Shown here piece after piece: positions 50,496 to 59,345 of a DNA stretch of 64,000 nucleotides (positions are counted from its first letter, which is position 1; every line of letters starts with the position of its first letter). The position numbers and the translations under genes were made by a program. This DNA is from Coprococcus_C hominis. Lineage in GTDB: Bacteria > Bacillota > Clostridia > Lachnospirales > Lachnospiraceae. Location of the stretch: NCBI RefSeq assembly GCF_020687505.1, contig NZ_JAJEQT010000008.1, one strand, 5' to 3'. A model generated the notes under the pieces. It searched no databases. It saw only the letters and a list, made by a program, of their open reading frames with translations, and had not been told where the DNA came from.

Positions 50496-51209
50496 TTAAG
50501 ATAATTCCAAATCCGGCTTGTCAAACTCTTTCATCTTCTGGTTATACGCATCCCGCATCGCATCTTCATACGGTATTTTCTCCATATCCGCGCCTAACAT
50601 ACGCAGAAGATAATGTGTGAAATCCGGGTTTGCTACAAGGATTGGTCCAAGCATATAAGTCGCAAGGATTTTTCCTTTGCGGATTCCCTCGAATACCGAC
50701 TTCGGATTCATGCCGGTTCCCATCTCTACTTTGCAGAAGCTCTCCTGCTCCGGAATTCCAAATGTATGGGAGAAACGGCTTGTATAACCAAGCAGTGTGA
50801 TGTCATCGAATTTTGCCTTCATCAATGTATTGAAACGGTTCGGTGTCTGTCTGACCGAATAGCTGTTTAAGTACGCCAGTGCCTCCACCTTGCTGCCATC
50901 TTCCCGCTTAATGTATTTGCCAAGCAGTTCGAGCGCATTTCCAACGAATAAGAATACCGTTTTCTCTGCATCAAATGCACGGAAGATTTCTTCCTTCAGA
51001 GGAAGCAGACGGCTTAAGATCACTTCCTGACTCTTCTCGCTCATTGAGCACATATATACCAGATCAATATCCTCTGTCAGAAACAGCGGCTTCGCATTCA
51101 GTGTTGTCTCTACAAATTCTGCATCCGGTAAGCAGAGCTTTAAGTATTGCATATTTCCTTTGTCACCATATAAGGTACAAAGCTCCGGATAAAGGATTTC
51201 AATCTTCAT
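50496..51209 (-). CDS. gatD: GatD-like amidotransferase subunit lacking catalytic Cys and His
   Basis: This 237-residue protein aligns with GatD, the glutaminase partner of MurT, which amidates D-Glu of lipid II. The start (LYPELCTLYGDKGNMQYL) is typical. The nucleophile segment, usually an ICGGYQ-like motif, reads LFVGNALELLG (residues 87-97) with no Cys. The HGP motif reads MLGP (Leu187), so His is gone as well. These correspond to S. aureus GatD Cys94 and His189. The protein probably cannot hydrolyse glutamine but may scaffold MurT. Its ATG overlaps the murT stop (TAATG), giving tight coupling. Confidence 0.82.
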   Translation of the reverse strand: MKIEILYPELCTLYGDKGNMQYLKLCLPDAEFVETTLNAKPLFLTEDIDLVYMCSMSEKSQEVILSRLLPLKEEIFRAFDAEKTVFLFVGNALELLGKYIKREDGSKVEALAYLNSYSVRQTPNRFNTLMKAKFDDITLLGYTSRFSHTFGIPEQESFCKVEMGTGMNPKSVFEGIRKGKILATYMLGPILVANPDFTHYLLRMLGADMEKIPYEDAMRDAYNQKMKEFDKPDLELS

Positions 51210-52582
51210 TATTTTTCATCCTCCAGTCTCTTCAAAAGCTTCTGCTTCATCTTGCAGGAAATACCATAGGTATCGCAGTCGTATAAGATATATACCTTAT
51301 CAACGCCCTCTAACTTTACTTTATCGACCGCTGCAACCTCATCGAGATCCCATGCAATCTTCTCCTCCGGGATTCCGGCGATCAGCGCACGCACGCGGTG
51401 ATCGAGACATCTTGGTCCACAGCAGACAACCTGCATTACATCGTCTCTTGCAAACTGCTCATATTCCAGATCGTAGATCCAGCCGATAAACTCGATACTC
51501 TTCTGTCTGTCGCTGAAATCATCCTCTGCGATCATGATGACCTTCTTACCAGGCTCTTCTGCCACATACTCGAACGTACGGCAGGAGCTGACTGCGCTCT
51601 GTCCTTTGCTGAGCGCCTGAACGACTGTCACATTTCCAACCTTCGTCTCGCTGTAACGGGATTCCGGCACATGAATCTCTGCAATCCGCTTCTTCACTTC
51701 GTCGGAAGAATATCCAAGCTCCCGCATCATCGTAATTACAGTCAATTCATTATAAATATTAAACAACGCATCATGGATCAGTGCGTATTCGATCTCATTT
51801 CCATCCTTTTCACGGACAATTAACTTCTTGCCTTCCTTGTCGACCTTCGTTGCAAGATAATCTGCATCTGCAGACTTGTAATCGCAGTTTGGACAATAAG
51901 CATTTCCAATATGATGATAACGAAGGTAGTTGAACTTCAGCTTCGTACCGCATTTTGGACACAATGTATAATCAGCGATCAGGTTGTATGGCTCCGTCTT
52001 GTCATCGTCCTGCTTTCCGATTCCGAAATAAACATGCTCACTATTCGGCTTTAAGTTGCTGCTGCACTGCTCATCTGCATTTAAGATCAGCTTCGTTGTG
52101 TCCGGGCAGTATGTGTCAATGACACTGAAAATGTAATCCGGATGTGCGTTTCGCTTCAGTGAATCACGGAACAGGTTCGTCACGACGAGATAATCTGGCT
52201 TTACATATGGAAGAATCAGACGGGATGCACGCTCGTCCACCTCAAATACAGTTGCGTCCACGCGGCATCTGCCAAGCCAGTTGACGCTGTTCAACAGGTT
52301 TGTCACACAGCCCGGCACGATATTCGAACCGGTCCGGTTGCTGACTACCTTCTTGCCTTCCTTCTCCAGCATATCGGTCAGCATGTTTGATACGGTCGTC
52401 TTACCGTTCGTACCTGTCACGCAGATACAGAGCGGTGCCTTCGGTGCCTGCGCCATGAAATCCGGGCAGATTTTTCTGGCAACAACGCCTGGGGTATGCG
52501 TGCCGTTGCGCCCCGAAAGGCGGATAATGACTTTGCTGAATTTTGCAGCCATGACTGCGATATGATAACGTAACTTCGACAT
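51209..52582 (-). CDS. murT: MurT-like lipid II isoglutaminyl synthase ligase subunit
   Basis: This 457-residue Mur-ligase-type enzyme activates the D-Glu carboxylate of lipid II with ATP for amidation. The P-loop is VTGTNGKTT (residues 55-63). A zinc ribbon with CPKCGTK and YCPNCDY lies at about 206-233, diagnostic of MurT. The C-terminal DUF1727-type domain is present, and all expected parts look intact. It is coupled to the GatD-like gene by a one-base overlap. A consensus promoter lies 416 nt upstream (52998-53026), and the leader carries structured repeat A copy 2. Confidence 0.92.
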   Translation of the reverse strand: MSKLRYHIAVMAAKFSKVIIRLSGRNGTHTPGVVARKICPDFMAQAPKAPLCICVTGTNGKTTVSNMLTDMLEKEGKKVVSNRTGSNIVPGCVTNLLNSVNWLGRCRVDATVFEVDERASRLILPYVKPDYLVVTNLFRDSLKRNAHPDYIFSVIDTYCPDTTKLILNADEQCSSNLKPNSEHVYFGIGKQDDDKTEPYNLIADYTLCPKCGTKLKFNYLRYHHIGNAYCPNCDYKSADADYLATKVDKEGKKLIVREKDGNEIEYALIHDALFNIYNELTVITMMRELGYSSDEVKKRIAEIHVPESRYSETKVGNVTVVQALSKGQSAVSSCRTFEYVAEEPGKKVIMIAEDDFSDRQKSIEFIGWIYDLEYEQFARDDVMQVVCCGPRCLDHRVRALIAGIPEEKIAWDLDEVAAVDKVKLEGVDKVYILYDCDTYGISCKMKQKLLKRLEDEK

Positions 52583-52641
52583 GATTGTCTCCTTTTTCCT
52601 TTTGAACCTCGCTGGTGTGTGATGAGATAAACTTTTCTCCT

Positions 52642-52871
52642 CATATATCCAAATACAAATTCATTTCATATATGATGTATTGAAACTAAGAAGTACTAGA
52701 TGTTCTTAATTTTCTTTTTCTCTATGTCCGCCATCGCCGCCAATTCGCCATCCATGGCTCAGTGGCGGCTTGTTTGAACATCGTGTTCAAACATGGCTGC
52801 ACTCTGAAAGAACATCAAGGACTTCTAAGTTCCAAACATATATATTTCATGAATTTATATTTGAATATATG
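52642..52871. repeat. Structured palindromic repeat, family A, copy 2
   Basis: This 230-bp palindrome has 23-bp terminal inverted repeats (52642-52664 with 52849-52871), an inner arm pair around AAGTACTAGATGTTCT and AGAACATCAAGGACTTCT, the GCCGCCA/TGGCGGC stem and the GTTTGAACA-TCG-TGTTCAAAC hairpin. The core 52741-52798 matches copy 1 with two differences. The terminal repeats have diverged from copy 1 in sequence, yet each pairs within its own copy. It lies in the murT leader. The rest of the 489-bp gap holds a promoter and AT-rich sequence. Confidence 0.85.
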
Positions 52872-52997
52872 TTGAAGATTTCTTTGTCCTCATCACAAAC
52901 CAGCTATACATACAAAATCCTAACACAAGACAATCCTGTCTTGTTTTGCCTTGATTTTTGTATGAAAGTACAATATCTACTGTGTAAAATCCAAGAC

Positions 52998-53026
52998 ATT
53001 ATATATCTTGTGGGTAGGATTGTCAA
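52998..53026 (-). promoter_or_regulatory. Consensus promoter for murT-gatD
   Basis: The minus strand reads TTGACA (53026-53021), exactly 17 nt, then TATAAT (53003-52998), a perfect sigma-A consensus. It lies just after the trxB stop and would produce an approximately 410-nt leader containing structured repeat A. Confidence 0.85.
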
Positions 53027-53071
53027 TTTTTTCCGCTGTAACAGGCGTCCATTACGATTTGCCAGCTTGTC

Positions 53072-53992
53072 CTATGCCAGCAGATCGTGTTCGAGTGACG
53101 CGATCACAGCAGCACCATCTCCGATTGCAGTTGCGATCTGGCGGACAGTCTTGGTGCGCACATCTCCGATTGCATATAGAAATGGTATATTTGTGCGGCA
53201 GTCCTCACCGGCACGGATATAGCCGTTCTCCATCTCTACGACCTCTTTTACAAGTGCAGTCTGTGGCTGCATGCCAACCGCGATAAAGATGCCGGATAAT
53301 GCGAGATCTCGTTTTTCTTCTGTCCGGTTATCCTCGATCACGATATGGTCAACCATGTTCTCACCACAGATCTCTCGTACTTCGGTGTGTGGTAGGAATT
53401 CGATATTTGCCGCATCGAAGATCCGCTGTTGCAATACCTTGGCACCGCGCAGCTCATCACGACGATGAATCAGGTAGACCTTCTCACATACATTTGCAAG
53501 GTACAGGGCATCTTCAAGTGCCACATCACCGCCACCGACAACGGCCACCGTTTTATTCCTGAAAAATGCACCATCACAGGTTGCGCAGTACGAAACACCG
53601 GCACCGGCAAACTTTGCTTCGCCTTCCACGCCGAGCTTTCGATGAGCAGCTCCTGTCGCTACAATCACTGCCTTTGTCTCGATCACACTGCCATCTTCCA
53701 GATGCACTTCCTTGTAATCATCCTGATTGGCAATGTCCGTCACCGTACCCTCCATAAATGGAACCTCCAGCGCATCTGCATGTTTCCGGAACTTTACTGA
53801 CAGATCATAGCCATTTGTTCCGTAGAAGCCAAGCAGATTATCCACACGATCAGTTGTAACAATCTGTCCGCCACTGAACATTTCCTTCTCGATCACTGCC
53901 ACATCCAGCAACGCACGCTTCGCGTAAACCGCCGCCGATAAACCTGCGGGACCGCTACCGATAATTACGACATCTTTCCTTGTATCACTCAT
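53072..53992 (-). CDS. trxB: Thioredoxin reductase
   Basis: This 306-residue FAD/NAD(P)H flavoenzyme has FAD-binding GSGPAGLSAAVYAKR, the redox-active CATC at residues 136-139, and the second nucleotide-binding motif VVGGGDVALEDALYLA. The C-terminal FAD segment ending in AIGDVRTKTVRQIATAIGDGA is canonical. It reduces thioredoxin or a related disulfide protein. No thioredoxin gene is adjacent. It lies 72 bp downstream of hemL on the same strand. Confidence 0.93.
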   Translation of the reverse strand: MSDTRKDVVIIGSGPAGLSAAVYAKRALLDVAVIEKEMFSGGQIVTTDRVDNLLGFYGTNGYDLSVKFRKHADALEVPFMEGTVTDIANQDDYKEVHLEDGSVIETKAVIVATGAAHRKLGVEGEAKFAGAGVSYCATCDGAFFRNKTVAVVGGGDVALEDALYLANVCEKVYLIHRRDELRGAKVLQQRIFDAANIEFLPHTEVREICGENMVDHIVIEDNRTEEKRDLALSGIFIAVGMQPQTALVKEVVEMENGYIRAGEDCRTNIPFLYAIGDVRTKTVRQIATAIGDGAAVIASLEHDLLA

Positions 53993-54064
53993 CGTTTTCC
54001 TCCAAACTGGTTTCTATTTCATTCGTTTCATTTTTTTTAATCAATTTCTTATTTTATCCACGAT

Positions 54065-55336
54065 CTATCTGTGTGCAAATTCTTTTATAACATCAATCGT
54101 TTTCCGGATATCTTCCTCTGTATGTGCATCTGAGATAAACATTGCCTCAAACTGCGATGGAGCGAGGTTGATTCCATGATCAAGCATATATCGGAAGAAT
54201 GCTGCATACTGCTTCGTGTCGCTCGTCATGGCGGTATCCATATCAACCACCTGCTTGTCTGTGAAGAAAATGCTCATCAATGAACCGATCTGGTTGACAC
54301 AGACCCGATCGCCAAATGCCTCTCTTGCTGCCTGTGCAAGTCCTGCGGTTTTTCCTTCGAGCTTTGCATACACTTCCGGATGTGCGTCCAGCAGCTTCAA
54401 TGTCTCAATGCCTGCGGTCATCGCAATCGGATTACCGGACAGGGTTCCTGCCTGATATACCTCGCCAAGCGGTGCCACGCACTGCATGATCTCGCGTCTG
54501 CCTCCGTAGGTTCCAACCGGCATACCGCCACCAACGATCTTGCCAAGTGTTGTCAGATCCGGCTTGATATGGAAATATTCCTGTGCGCCACCCGGTGCCA
54601 GACGAAATCCTGTGATAACTTCATCGAAGATCAGTAATGCACCATCCGTCTGCGTGATGTCACGCAGGAACTCTAAAAATCCTGCCTTCGGCGGAACTAC
54701 ACCCATATTTGCCGCAACCGGCTCGACAATGATTGCTGCAATCTGTCCCTTATACGCATTGAATAACTGTTTTACGGATTCCTCATCGTTGTATTCTGCG
54801 ACGAGGGTGTATTTTGCATAGCCCTCCGGAACACCGGCACTGTTTGCCACTGTCTGTGTAATCACGCCAGAACCTGCCTTTACCAAAAGTCCATCACTAT
54901 GTCCATGATAACAGCCCTTGAATTTCACAATGTAATCTCTTCCGGTAAATCCACGTGCCGCGCGGATTGCACTCATCACTGCTTCTGTACCGGAATTTAC
55001 CATACGGGACATTTCCATCGAAGGCATATGTGCCGTGATAAGCTCCGCAATCTCCAGCTCTTTTCTTGTTGGTGCACCAAAGGTCAGTCCATCATCACAG
55101 GCTGCCTTCACCGCTTCGATTACCGTCTCCTTTGCATGTCCGAGGATTCCCGGTCCCCATGAACATACATAATCTATATATTCCCTTCCATCCTCATCGA
55201 ATATACGGGAACCCTTTGCTTTTTTTATAAAAATCGGGGAGCGTCCGACTGAGCCGAATGCACGCACCGGCGAATTCACGCCGCCCGGGATATATTTCTT
55301 GGATTCTTCAAATAACTGTTCTGATTCTGTCTGCAT
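54065..55336 (-). CDS. hemL: Glutamate-1-semialdehyde 2,1-aminomutase
   Basis: This PLP enzyme of about 423 residues converts glutamate-1-semialdehyde to 5-aminolevulinate in the C5 tetrapyrrole pathway. It shows KKYIPGGVNSPVRAFGSVG, FKGCYHGHSDG, DEVITGFRLAPGGAQEYF and the PLP-lysine segment TLGKIVGGGMPVG. ATG 55336 with AGGAGG is used; an earlier in-frame start is not needed. It acts immediately before HemB, encoded 59 bp upstream, and forms part of a hemB-hemL unit behind cobA-hemD. Confidence 0.95.
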   Translation of the reverse strand: MQTESEQLFEESKKYIPGGVNSPVRAFGSVGRSPIFIKKAKGSRIFDEDGREYIDYVCSWGPGILGHAKETVIEAVKAACDDGLTFGAPTRKELEIAELITAHMPSMEMSRMVNSGTEAVMSAIRAARGFTGRDYIVKFKGCYHGHSDGLLVKAGSGVITQTVANSAGVPEGYAKYTLVAEYNDEESVKQLFNAYKGQIAAIIVEPVAANMGVVPPKAGFLEFLRDITQTDGALLIFDEVITGFRLAPGGAQEYFHIKPDLTTLGKIVGGGMPVGTYGGRREIMQCVAPLGEVYQAGTLSGNPIAMTAGIETLKLLDAHPEVYAKLEGKTAGLAQAAREAFGDRVCVNQIGSLMSIFFTDKQVVDMDTAMTSDTKQYAAFFRYMLDHGINLAPSQFEAMFISDAHTEEDIRKTIDVIKEFAHR

Positions 55337-55395
55337 GATGCTTCCTCCTGTCATCTGATACACATCTATCGTGATACACATTCCTGCGAATCATT

Positions 55396-56364
55396 CTATT
55401 GTTCATCCTGTAGCCATCTAGCCACGTCAAGTGCATGATAGGTTATGAGGATATCCGCACCCGCACGTTTCATCGCGATCATGTTCTCCATGACGATACG
55501 CTTCTCATCGATCCAGCCGTTTAATGCTGCTGCCTTGACCATCGAATACTCGCCGCTTACATTGTAGACTGCGAGCGGATGCTTCGTCTCGCCACGCACC
55601 GCTTTCACGATGTCAAGATAAGCAAGTGCCGGCTTTACCATAATGATATCCGCCCCCTCTTCGATATCTGCCTCACATTCGCGCAATGCTTCTCTGCCAT
55701 TTGCAGGGTCCATCTGATACGTTCTGCGATCACCAAATGCCGGAGCGGAATGTGCCGCATCCCGAAACGGAGAATAATATCCGGACGCAAACTTTGCGCT
55801 GTATCCCATAAGCAATGTATCCACGCATCCATTTTCATCCAATGCCTTTCGCAGATATGCGATATGTCCATCCATCATGTCAGACGGTGCGATCATGTCT
55901 GCGCCCGCCTTGGCAAGTGTTACTGCCATCTTCGCCAGAAGCGGAAGTGTCTCATCGTTCAGGATCTTTCCGTCCTGCACCAATCCGCAATGTCCGTGGG
56001 AGGTATATTCGCACAGGCACACATCTGCGATAATCAAAAGCTCCGGTGCTTTCTTCTTGATCTCACGCACCGCACGCTGCGTAATACCATTTTCATCATA
56101 AGCGCCGCTGCCGCATTCGTCCTTGTGTTCCGGGATACCGAAGATCAAAATTGCCGGAATGCCAGCCGCCTGTATGCGCTCTAGTTCCTCATCGAACCGA
56201 TCCAATGTATACTGGTAGATGCCCGGCATGGAATCGACCGGGTTTTTCTCATTGGTTCCTTCTTTGATGAATACCGGGTAGACGAGATCGGATTTGCTGA
56301 TTTGTGTCTCGCGCACCATGTTTCGCAGTACTTCATTTTCTCTCAATCTTCTTAATCGTATCAT
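55396..56364 (-). CDS. hemB: Porphobilinogen synthase (ALA dehydratase)
   Basis: This 322-residue enzyme condenses two 5-aminolevulinates to porphobilinogen. The Schiff-base lysines lie in YSAKFASGYYSPFRDA and in MVKPALAYLDIV. The metal-site cysteines are visible in ADVCLCEYTSHGHCG. Length is typical. It is the second gene of the tetrapyrrole group, with structured repeat B copy 2 in the 297-bp gap separating it from cobA-hemD. Confidence 0.96.
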   Translation of the reverse strand: MIRLRRLRENEVLRNMVRETQISKSDLVYPVFIKEGTNEKNPVDSMPGIYQYTLDRFDEELERIQAAGIPAILIFGIPEHKDECGSGAYDENGITQRAVREIKKKAPELLIIADVCLCEYTSHGHCGLVQDGKILNDETLPLLAKMAVTLAKAGADMIAPSDMMDGHIAYLRKALDENGCVDTLLMGYSAKFASGYYSPFRDAAHSAPAFGDRRTYQMDPANGREALRECEADIEEGADIIMVKPALAYLDIVKAVRGETKHPLAVYNVSGEYSMVKAAALNGWIDEKRIVMENMIAMKRAGADILITYHALDVARWLQDEQ

Positions 56365-56428
56365 GTGTGTATATTCCTCTTTTCCTATAACTTACAGTAA
56401 TTATAAATGTACCTCTCTACAGGAGTTG

Positions 56429-56643
56429 AACATACTTACCATTTCTACGCAGACGCGCACGGGTAACATCACATCGCTATGCTCTGTGATAAGTCGTCGA
56501 CATCCATCCTAAATGGAACTACGTTCCATGGATGTCTCCTCGCTCGGTTCAGCACGCAATGGTACTAAATTCGCGACGATGAATCCGTCGCTCATTAAGT
56601 GCCAGCGTGCTTCAACGGTCTGCTTAAGAATTGGTAAGTATGT
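56429..56643. repeat. Structured palindromic repeat, family B, copy 2 (long form)
   Basis: This 215-bp element has 26-bp terminal inverted repeats (56429-56454 with 56618-56643). Nested stems AGCACGC/GCGTGCT, TGGTACT/AGTGCCA and GCGACG/CGTCGC (56573-56578 with 56586-56591) match the pairings of copy 1 with changed bases. An extra 80-90-bp segment follows the left arm and holds its own hairpins: ATCACA/TGTGAT and GACATCCAT/ATGGATGTC around GGAAC-TAC-GTTCC. The gap between cobA-hemD and hemB contains this element and I see no gene. Confidence 0.85.
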
Positions 56644-56661
56644 CCACCTCCATCTACATTT

Positions 56662-58179
56662 TTACTCTTTATTATTATCTGTCTTTTTCATGTCAAAGGC
56701 AATATCCAATGCCCTTACTAAACCTTCCGCATCGCACTGTTCCGGGACGACATCGGCGGGCAGACCACATTTTATAAGGGCGTCTGCTGTCACCTGTCCG
56801 ATTGTGCCAAGTACAATGCGCTTCTTTCCTTGTGCTGGATTCCAGTCTGGCTGTCCGGTCTCGGCAAGGCAATCTGCAAATGCATGCACCCCGGAAGCGC
56901 TTGCAAATAAAATTGCATCGTAATTATTTAAGTATTTCCAGTTTTCTGTCCGCGCGCCACGCACATCGTAGATGGATAGAATCTCCGCGTCAATCCGGTT
57001 CGCAGATAGAATCTGTTCTAAGACCAGACTTCCTTCCTTCGCCCGCGGAATCAAAACCTTTTCTCCTGATTTTACAATGGTACAAAGCCCATTTGCAAGA
57101 CTTTCTGTCGTATATTGCTCCGGTATATAATCTGCATAAAATCCATACTGCTCCAGCGCCTGCGCACAGCCACTTCCAACCACTGCAAATCGGATATCTG
57201 TAAACTTCCGAAGATCGACTGCACACGCGCGCACCCGGTCAAAGAATAACCTGATTCCGTTCTGGCTTGTGAATACGATCCACTGGTAATCCTTCAAATT
57301 CTGAATTGCCACATCCAACTTCTCCATATCCGGACACGTTCTGACATGCATATCACAGATTGAAAACAGCGATGCGCCTTTTTCTTCCAGCAGTCCGCGC
57401 AGTTTCTCCCGGAATACTGCCGTGCCAACCACGCCGATCTTGCAGCCATCAATCGCACTGCGCTTCTTATCCTTCATCGTGCAGGCAGCTGTCTGCCCGA
57501 CGACTATGATTGCCGGTGAAACAAGCTCGTTCTTCGAAACAAGCTTGCCGATCGTCCCTACCGTACCGCGCACGATTGTCTCTCCGGGCAGCATACCATT
57601 TGAAATCACACTGACCGGTGTCTCCTCCGATTCCCCCTCTTCGCGCAGTCTCTGCATAATCGGTTCCAGATTCGAAAGTCCCATCAGGAACACACTGGTT
57701 CCCTCCTGTTTATGAATATTCGCAAGTGCATCTGCCTCGCCCTTCTTCGTATGTCCGGTAATCACATGGAAACTCCGGCTCATCTCCCGATGCGTCACAG
57801 GAATTCCAAGCACCTCCGGCACCGCAATCGCAGAAGTCACACCCGGAATCACCTGAAACGGAATATCTGATTCCTGCAATGTAAGGATTTCCTCACCGCC
57901 ACGTCCGAATACAAATGAATCGCCGCCCTTTAAGCGGACAACATTCTCGTATTTTCCTGCGGTCTCTACCAGAATCCGGTTGATTTCCTCCTGCTTCTTA
58001 TAATGCGCACCTGCCTGCTTGCCAACATAGATCTTCGCACAATCCGGTCGCACAAGATCGAGAAGCTCCCCCGTCCCAAGCCGGTCGTAGATTACCGCAT
58101 CGCACGATTTTAAGATCTGCAAGCCTTTGTATGTAATTAATCCCGGATCACCGGGACCTGCTCCGATTAAATATACCAT
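56662..58179 (-). CDS. cobA-hemD: CobA-HemD fusion: uroporphyrinogen-III C-methyltransferase / uroporphyrinogen-III synthase
   Basis: This bifunctional tetrapyrrole enzyme has about 505 residues. The N-terminal SUMT domain (1-245) has LIGAGPGDPGLIT, RLKGGDSFVFGRGGEE and GIPVTHREMSRSF, and methylates uroporphyrinogen III toward precorrin-2 (sirohaem and cobalamin). The C-terminal HemD domain (about 250-490), with TSQNGIRLFFDRV and LFASASGVHAF, cyclises hydroxymethylbilane. The frame can start at TTG 58185, but ATG 58179 is better spaced from AAGGATG. The preceding steps, HemA and HemC, are not encoded here; an AAA ATPase gene lies where they often would be. Confidence 0.93.
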   Translation of the reverse strand: MVYLIGAGPGDPGLITYKGLQILKSCDAVIYDRLGTGELLDLVRPDCAKIYVGKQAGAHYKKQEEINRILVETAGKYENVVRLKGGDSFVFGRGGEEILTLQESDIPFQVIPGVTSAIAVPEVLGIPVTHREMSRSFHVITGHTKKGEADALANIHKQEGTSVFLMGLSNLEPIMQRLREEGESEETPVSVISNGMLPGETIVRGTVGTIGKLVSKNELVSPAIIVVGQTAACTMKDKKRSAIDGCKIGVVGTAVFREKLRGLLEEKGASLFSICDMHVRTCPDMEKLDVAIQNLKDYQWIVFTSQNGIRLFFDRVRACAVDLRKFTDIRFAVVGSGCAQALEQYGFYADYIPEQYTTESLANGLCTIVKSGEKVLIPRAKEGSLVLEQILSANRIDAEILSIYDVRGARTENWKYLNNYDAILFASASGVHAFADCLAETGQPDWNPAQGKKRIVLGTIGQVTADALIKCGLPADVVPEQCDAEGLVRALDIAFDMKKTDNNKE

Positions 58180-58193
58180 TTCCAATTCATCCT

Positions 58194-59225
58194 TTATACA
58201 TGTGTCAATACATATTCGTCGAATTCCGGTAATACAAAATGTACATATCCATGTTCTTCACAATTTATAATTCCTCTTTTTTTCAATCTGTCACGATAAG
58301 GATTGAACTCATTTGTTTTAAGTGATAATTTCTCCCGGATTTCCTTTATTTTCCCCGAAGCTGTCTCTGCAATTCCATAGCATATTTTCTTATCCTTGTT
58401 CGATAACTCTGACCAGATCTTATCATATACATATTCGCTCAGATACTGTCTGTACATACCAACCACAGACTTATAATCTCCATCCTTCTGCCACGTCAGG
58501 TATCCTAATACCTGAAATGCGAATGGATAGCCTTTTGTCATATCCGCCATCGCTAACGCATCATCACTTGAAAAACCAAAGATTTCCTGATATTTCTGTT
58601 TTACCGCACCTTTATCTAATGGTTGCAGCTTAACCTTCGGTGCCCGATATAAAAACGTCAGATTTTTTTCATTCTGTAAGGCATCTATATTTTCAAAAAG
58701 TCCTGTCATGAGCAAAAATACTGGCAATTCATTTCGAACAAAAATCTGAAATGCACTTGCAAATATTTTCATCTCTTCATTACTTGTTGCTTCATCAATT
58801 GTGATAAGTACACGTTTCTTCTTATCCTTTACAACCTCCAGCATCGCCTGAATTGCATTTTCTATATCAAAAAAAGGATTCGATTTTTCAATAGACACTC
58901 CAATCCCTAATACTGATAAATCCAGCTTTGCTTTTATAAACAAATCCTTCAGATTTTTTTGATCGTATAACTTTGCAGCAAAACTATGCAGCAAGTCACG
59001 ATCTGGATTCAGTTCTATTACAATCCAATCCTTGTCTTTACGAAAATGCTTCGATATATCTGTCAGCATTACAGTCTTTCCGCTGCCCCGGACTCCCGTA
59101 ATCATATAAATCTGCTGGTTCATCCATTCTGACGAAAACGAACCAATAATCTCATTCGTCTGTGCCAATCTGGAGATTGATTCCAACGGACTTTTACCAA
59201 AAACTAATGTAAATGGATTTTGCAT
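58194..59225 (-). CDS. AAA/STAND-type ATP-binding protein
   Basis: This 343-residue ATPase has Walker A TGVRGSGKTV (residues 43-52), Walker B VLITIDEAT near 145, and a C-terminal winged-helix-like part with DRLKKRGIINCEEHGYVHFVLP. It belongs to the archaeal-type ATPase family that is frequent and multi-copy in Lachnospiraceae, and its function is unproven. It is more AT-rich than the tetrapyrrole genes and stops only 14 bp before the CobA-HemD ATG, suggesting insertion at this junction. Direct repeats lie just upstream of its start. RBS GAGGTGCGCA precedes ATG 59225. Confidence 0.75.
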   Translation of the reverse strand: MQNPFTLVFGKSPLESISRLAQTNEIIGSFSSEWMNQQIYMITGVRGSGKTVMLTDISKHFRKDKDWIVIELNPDRDLLHSFAAKLYDQKNLKDLFIKAKLDLSVLGIGVSIEKSNPFFDIENAIQAMLEVVKDKKKRVLITIDEATSNEEMKIFASAFQIFVRNELPVFLLMTGLFENIDALQNEKNLTFLYRAPKVKLQPLDKGAVKQKYQEIFGFSSDDALAMADMTKGYPFAFQVLGYLTWQKDGDYKSVVGMYRQYLSEYVYDKIWSELSNKDKKICYGIAETASGKIKEIREKLSLKTNEFNPYRDRLKKRGIINCEEHGYVHFVLPEFDEYVLTHV

Positions 59226-59233
59226 TGCGCACC

Positions 59234-59310
59234 TCTTTTACTGTTCTTTACTCTTTTTATTATTTTTACTGTTCTTTACTCTTTTTATTTATTTTTACTC
59301 TTCTTTACTG
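59234..59310. repeat. Three direct repeats upstream of the AAA ATPase
   Basis: On the minus strand AGTAAAGAASAGTAAA recurs three times at about 28-29-bp spacing, immediately upstream of the start codon, with TTGACA (59319-59314) at the far end. The repeats occupy the expected promoter and leader and could be binding sites for the ATPase or another regulator. Confidence 0.7.
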
Positions 59311-59345
59311 TTTTGTCAAGAGATTTCCATTATTATACAGTACAC

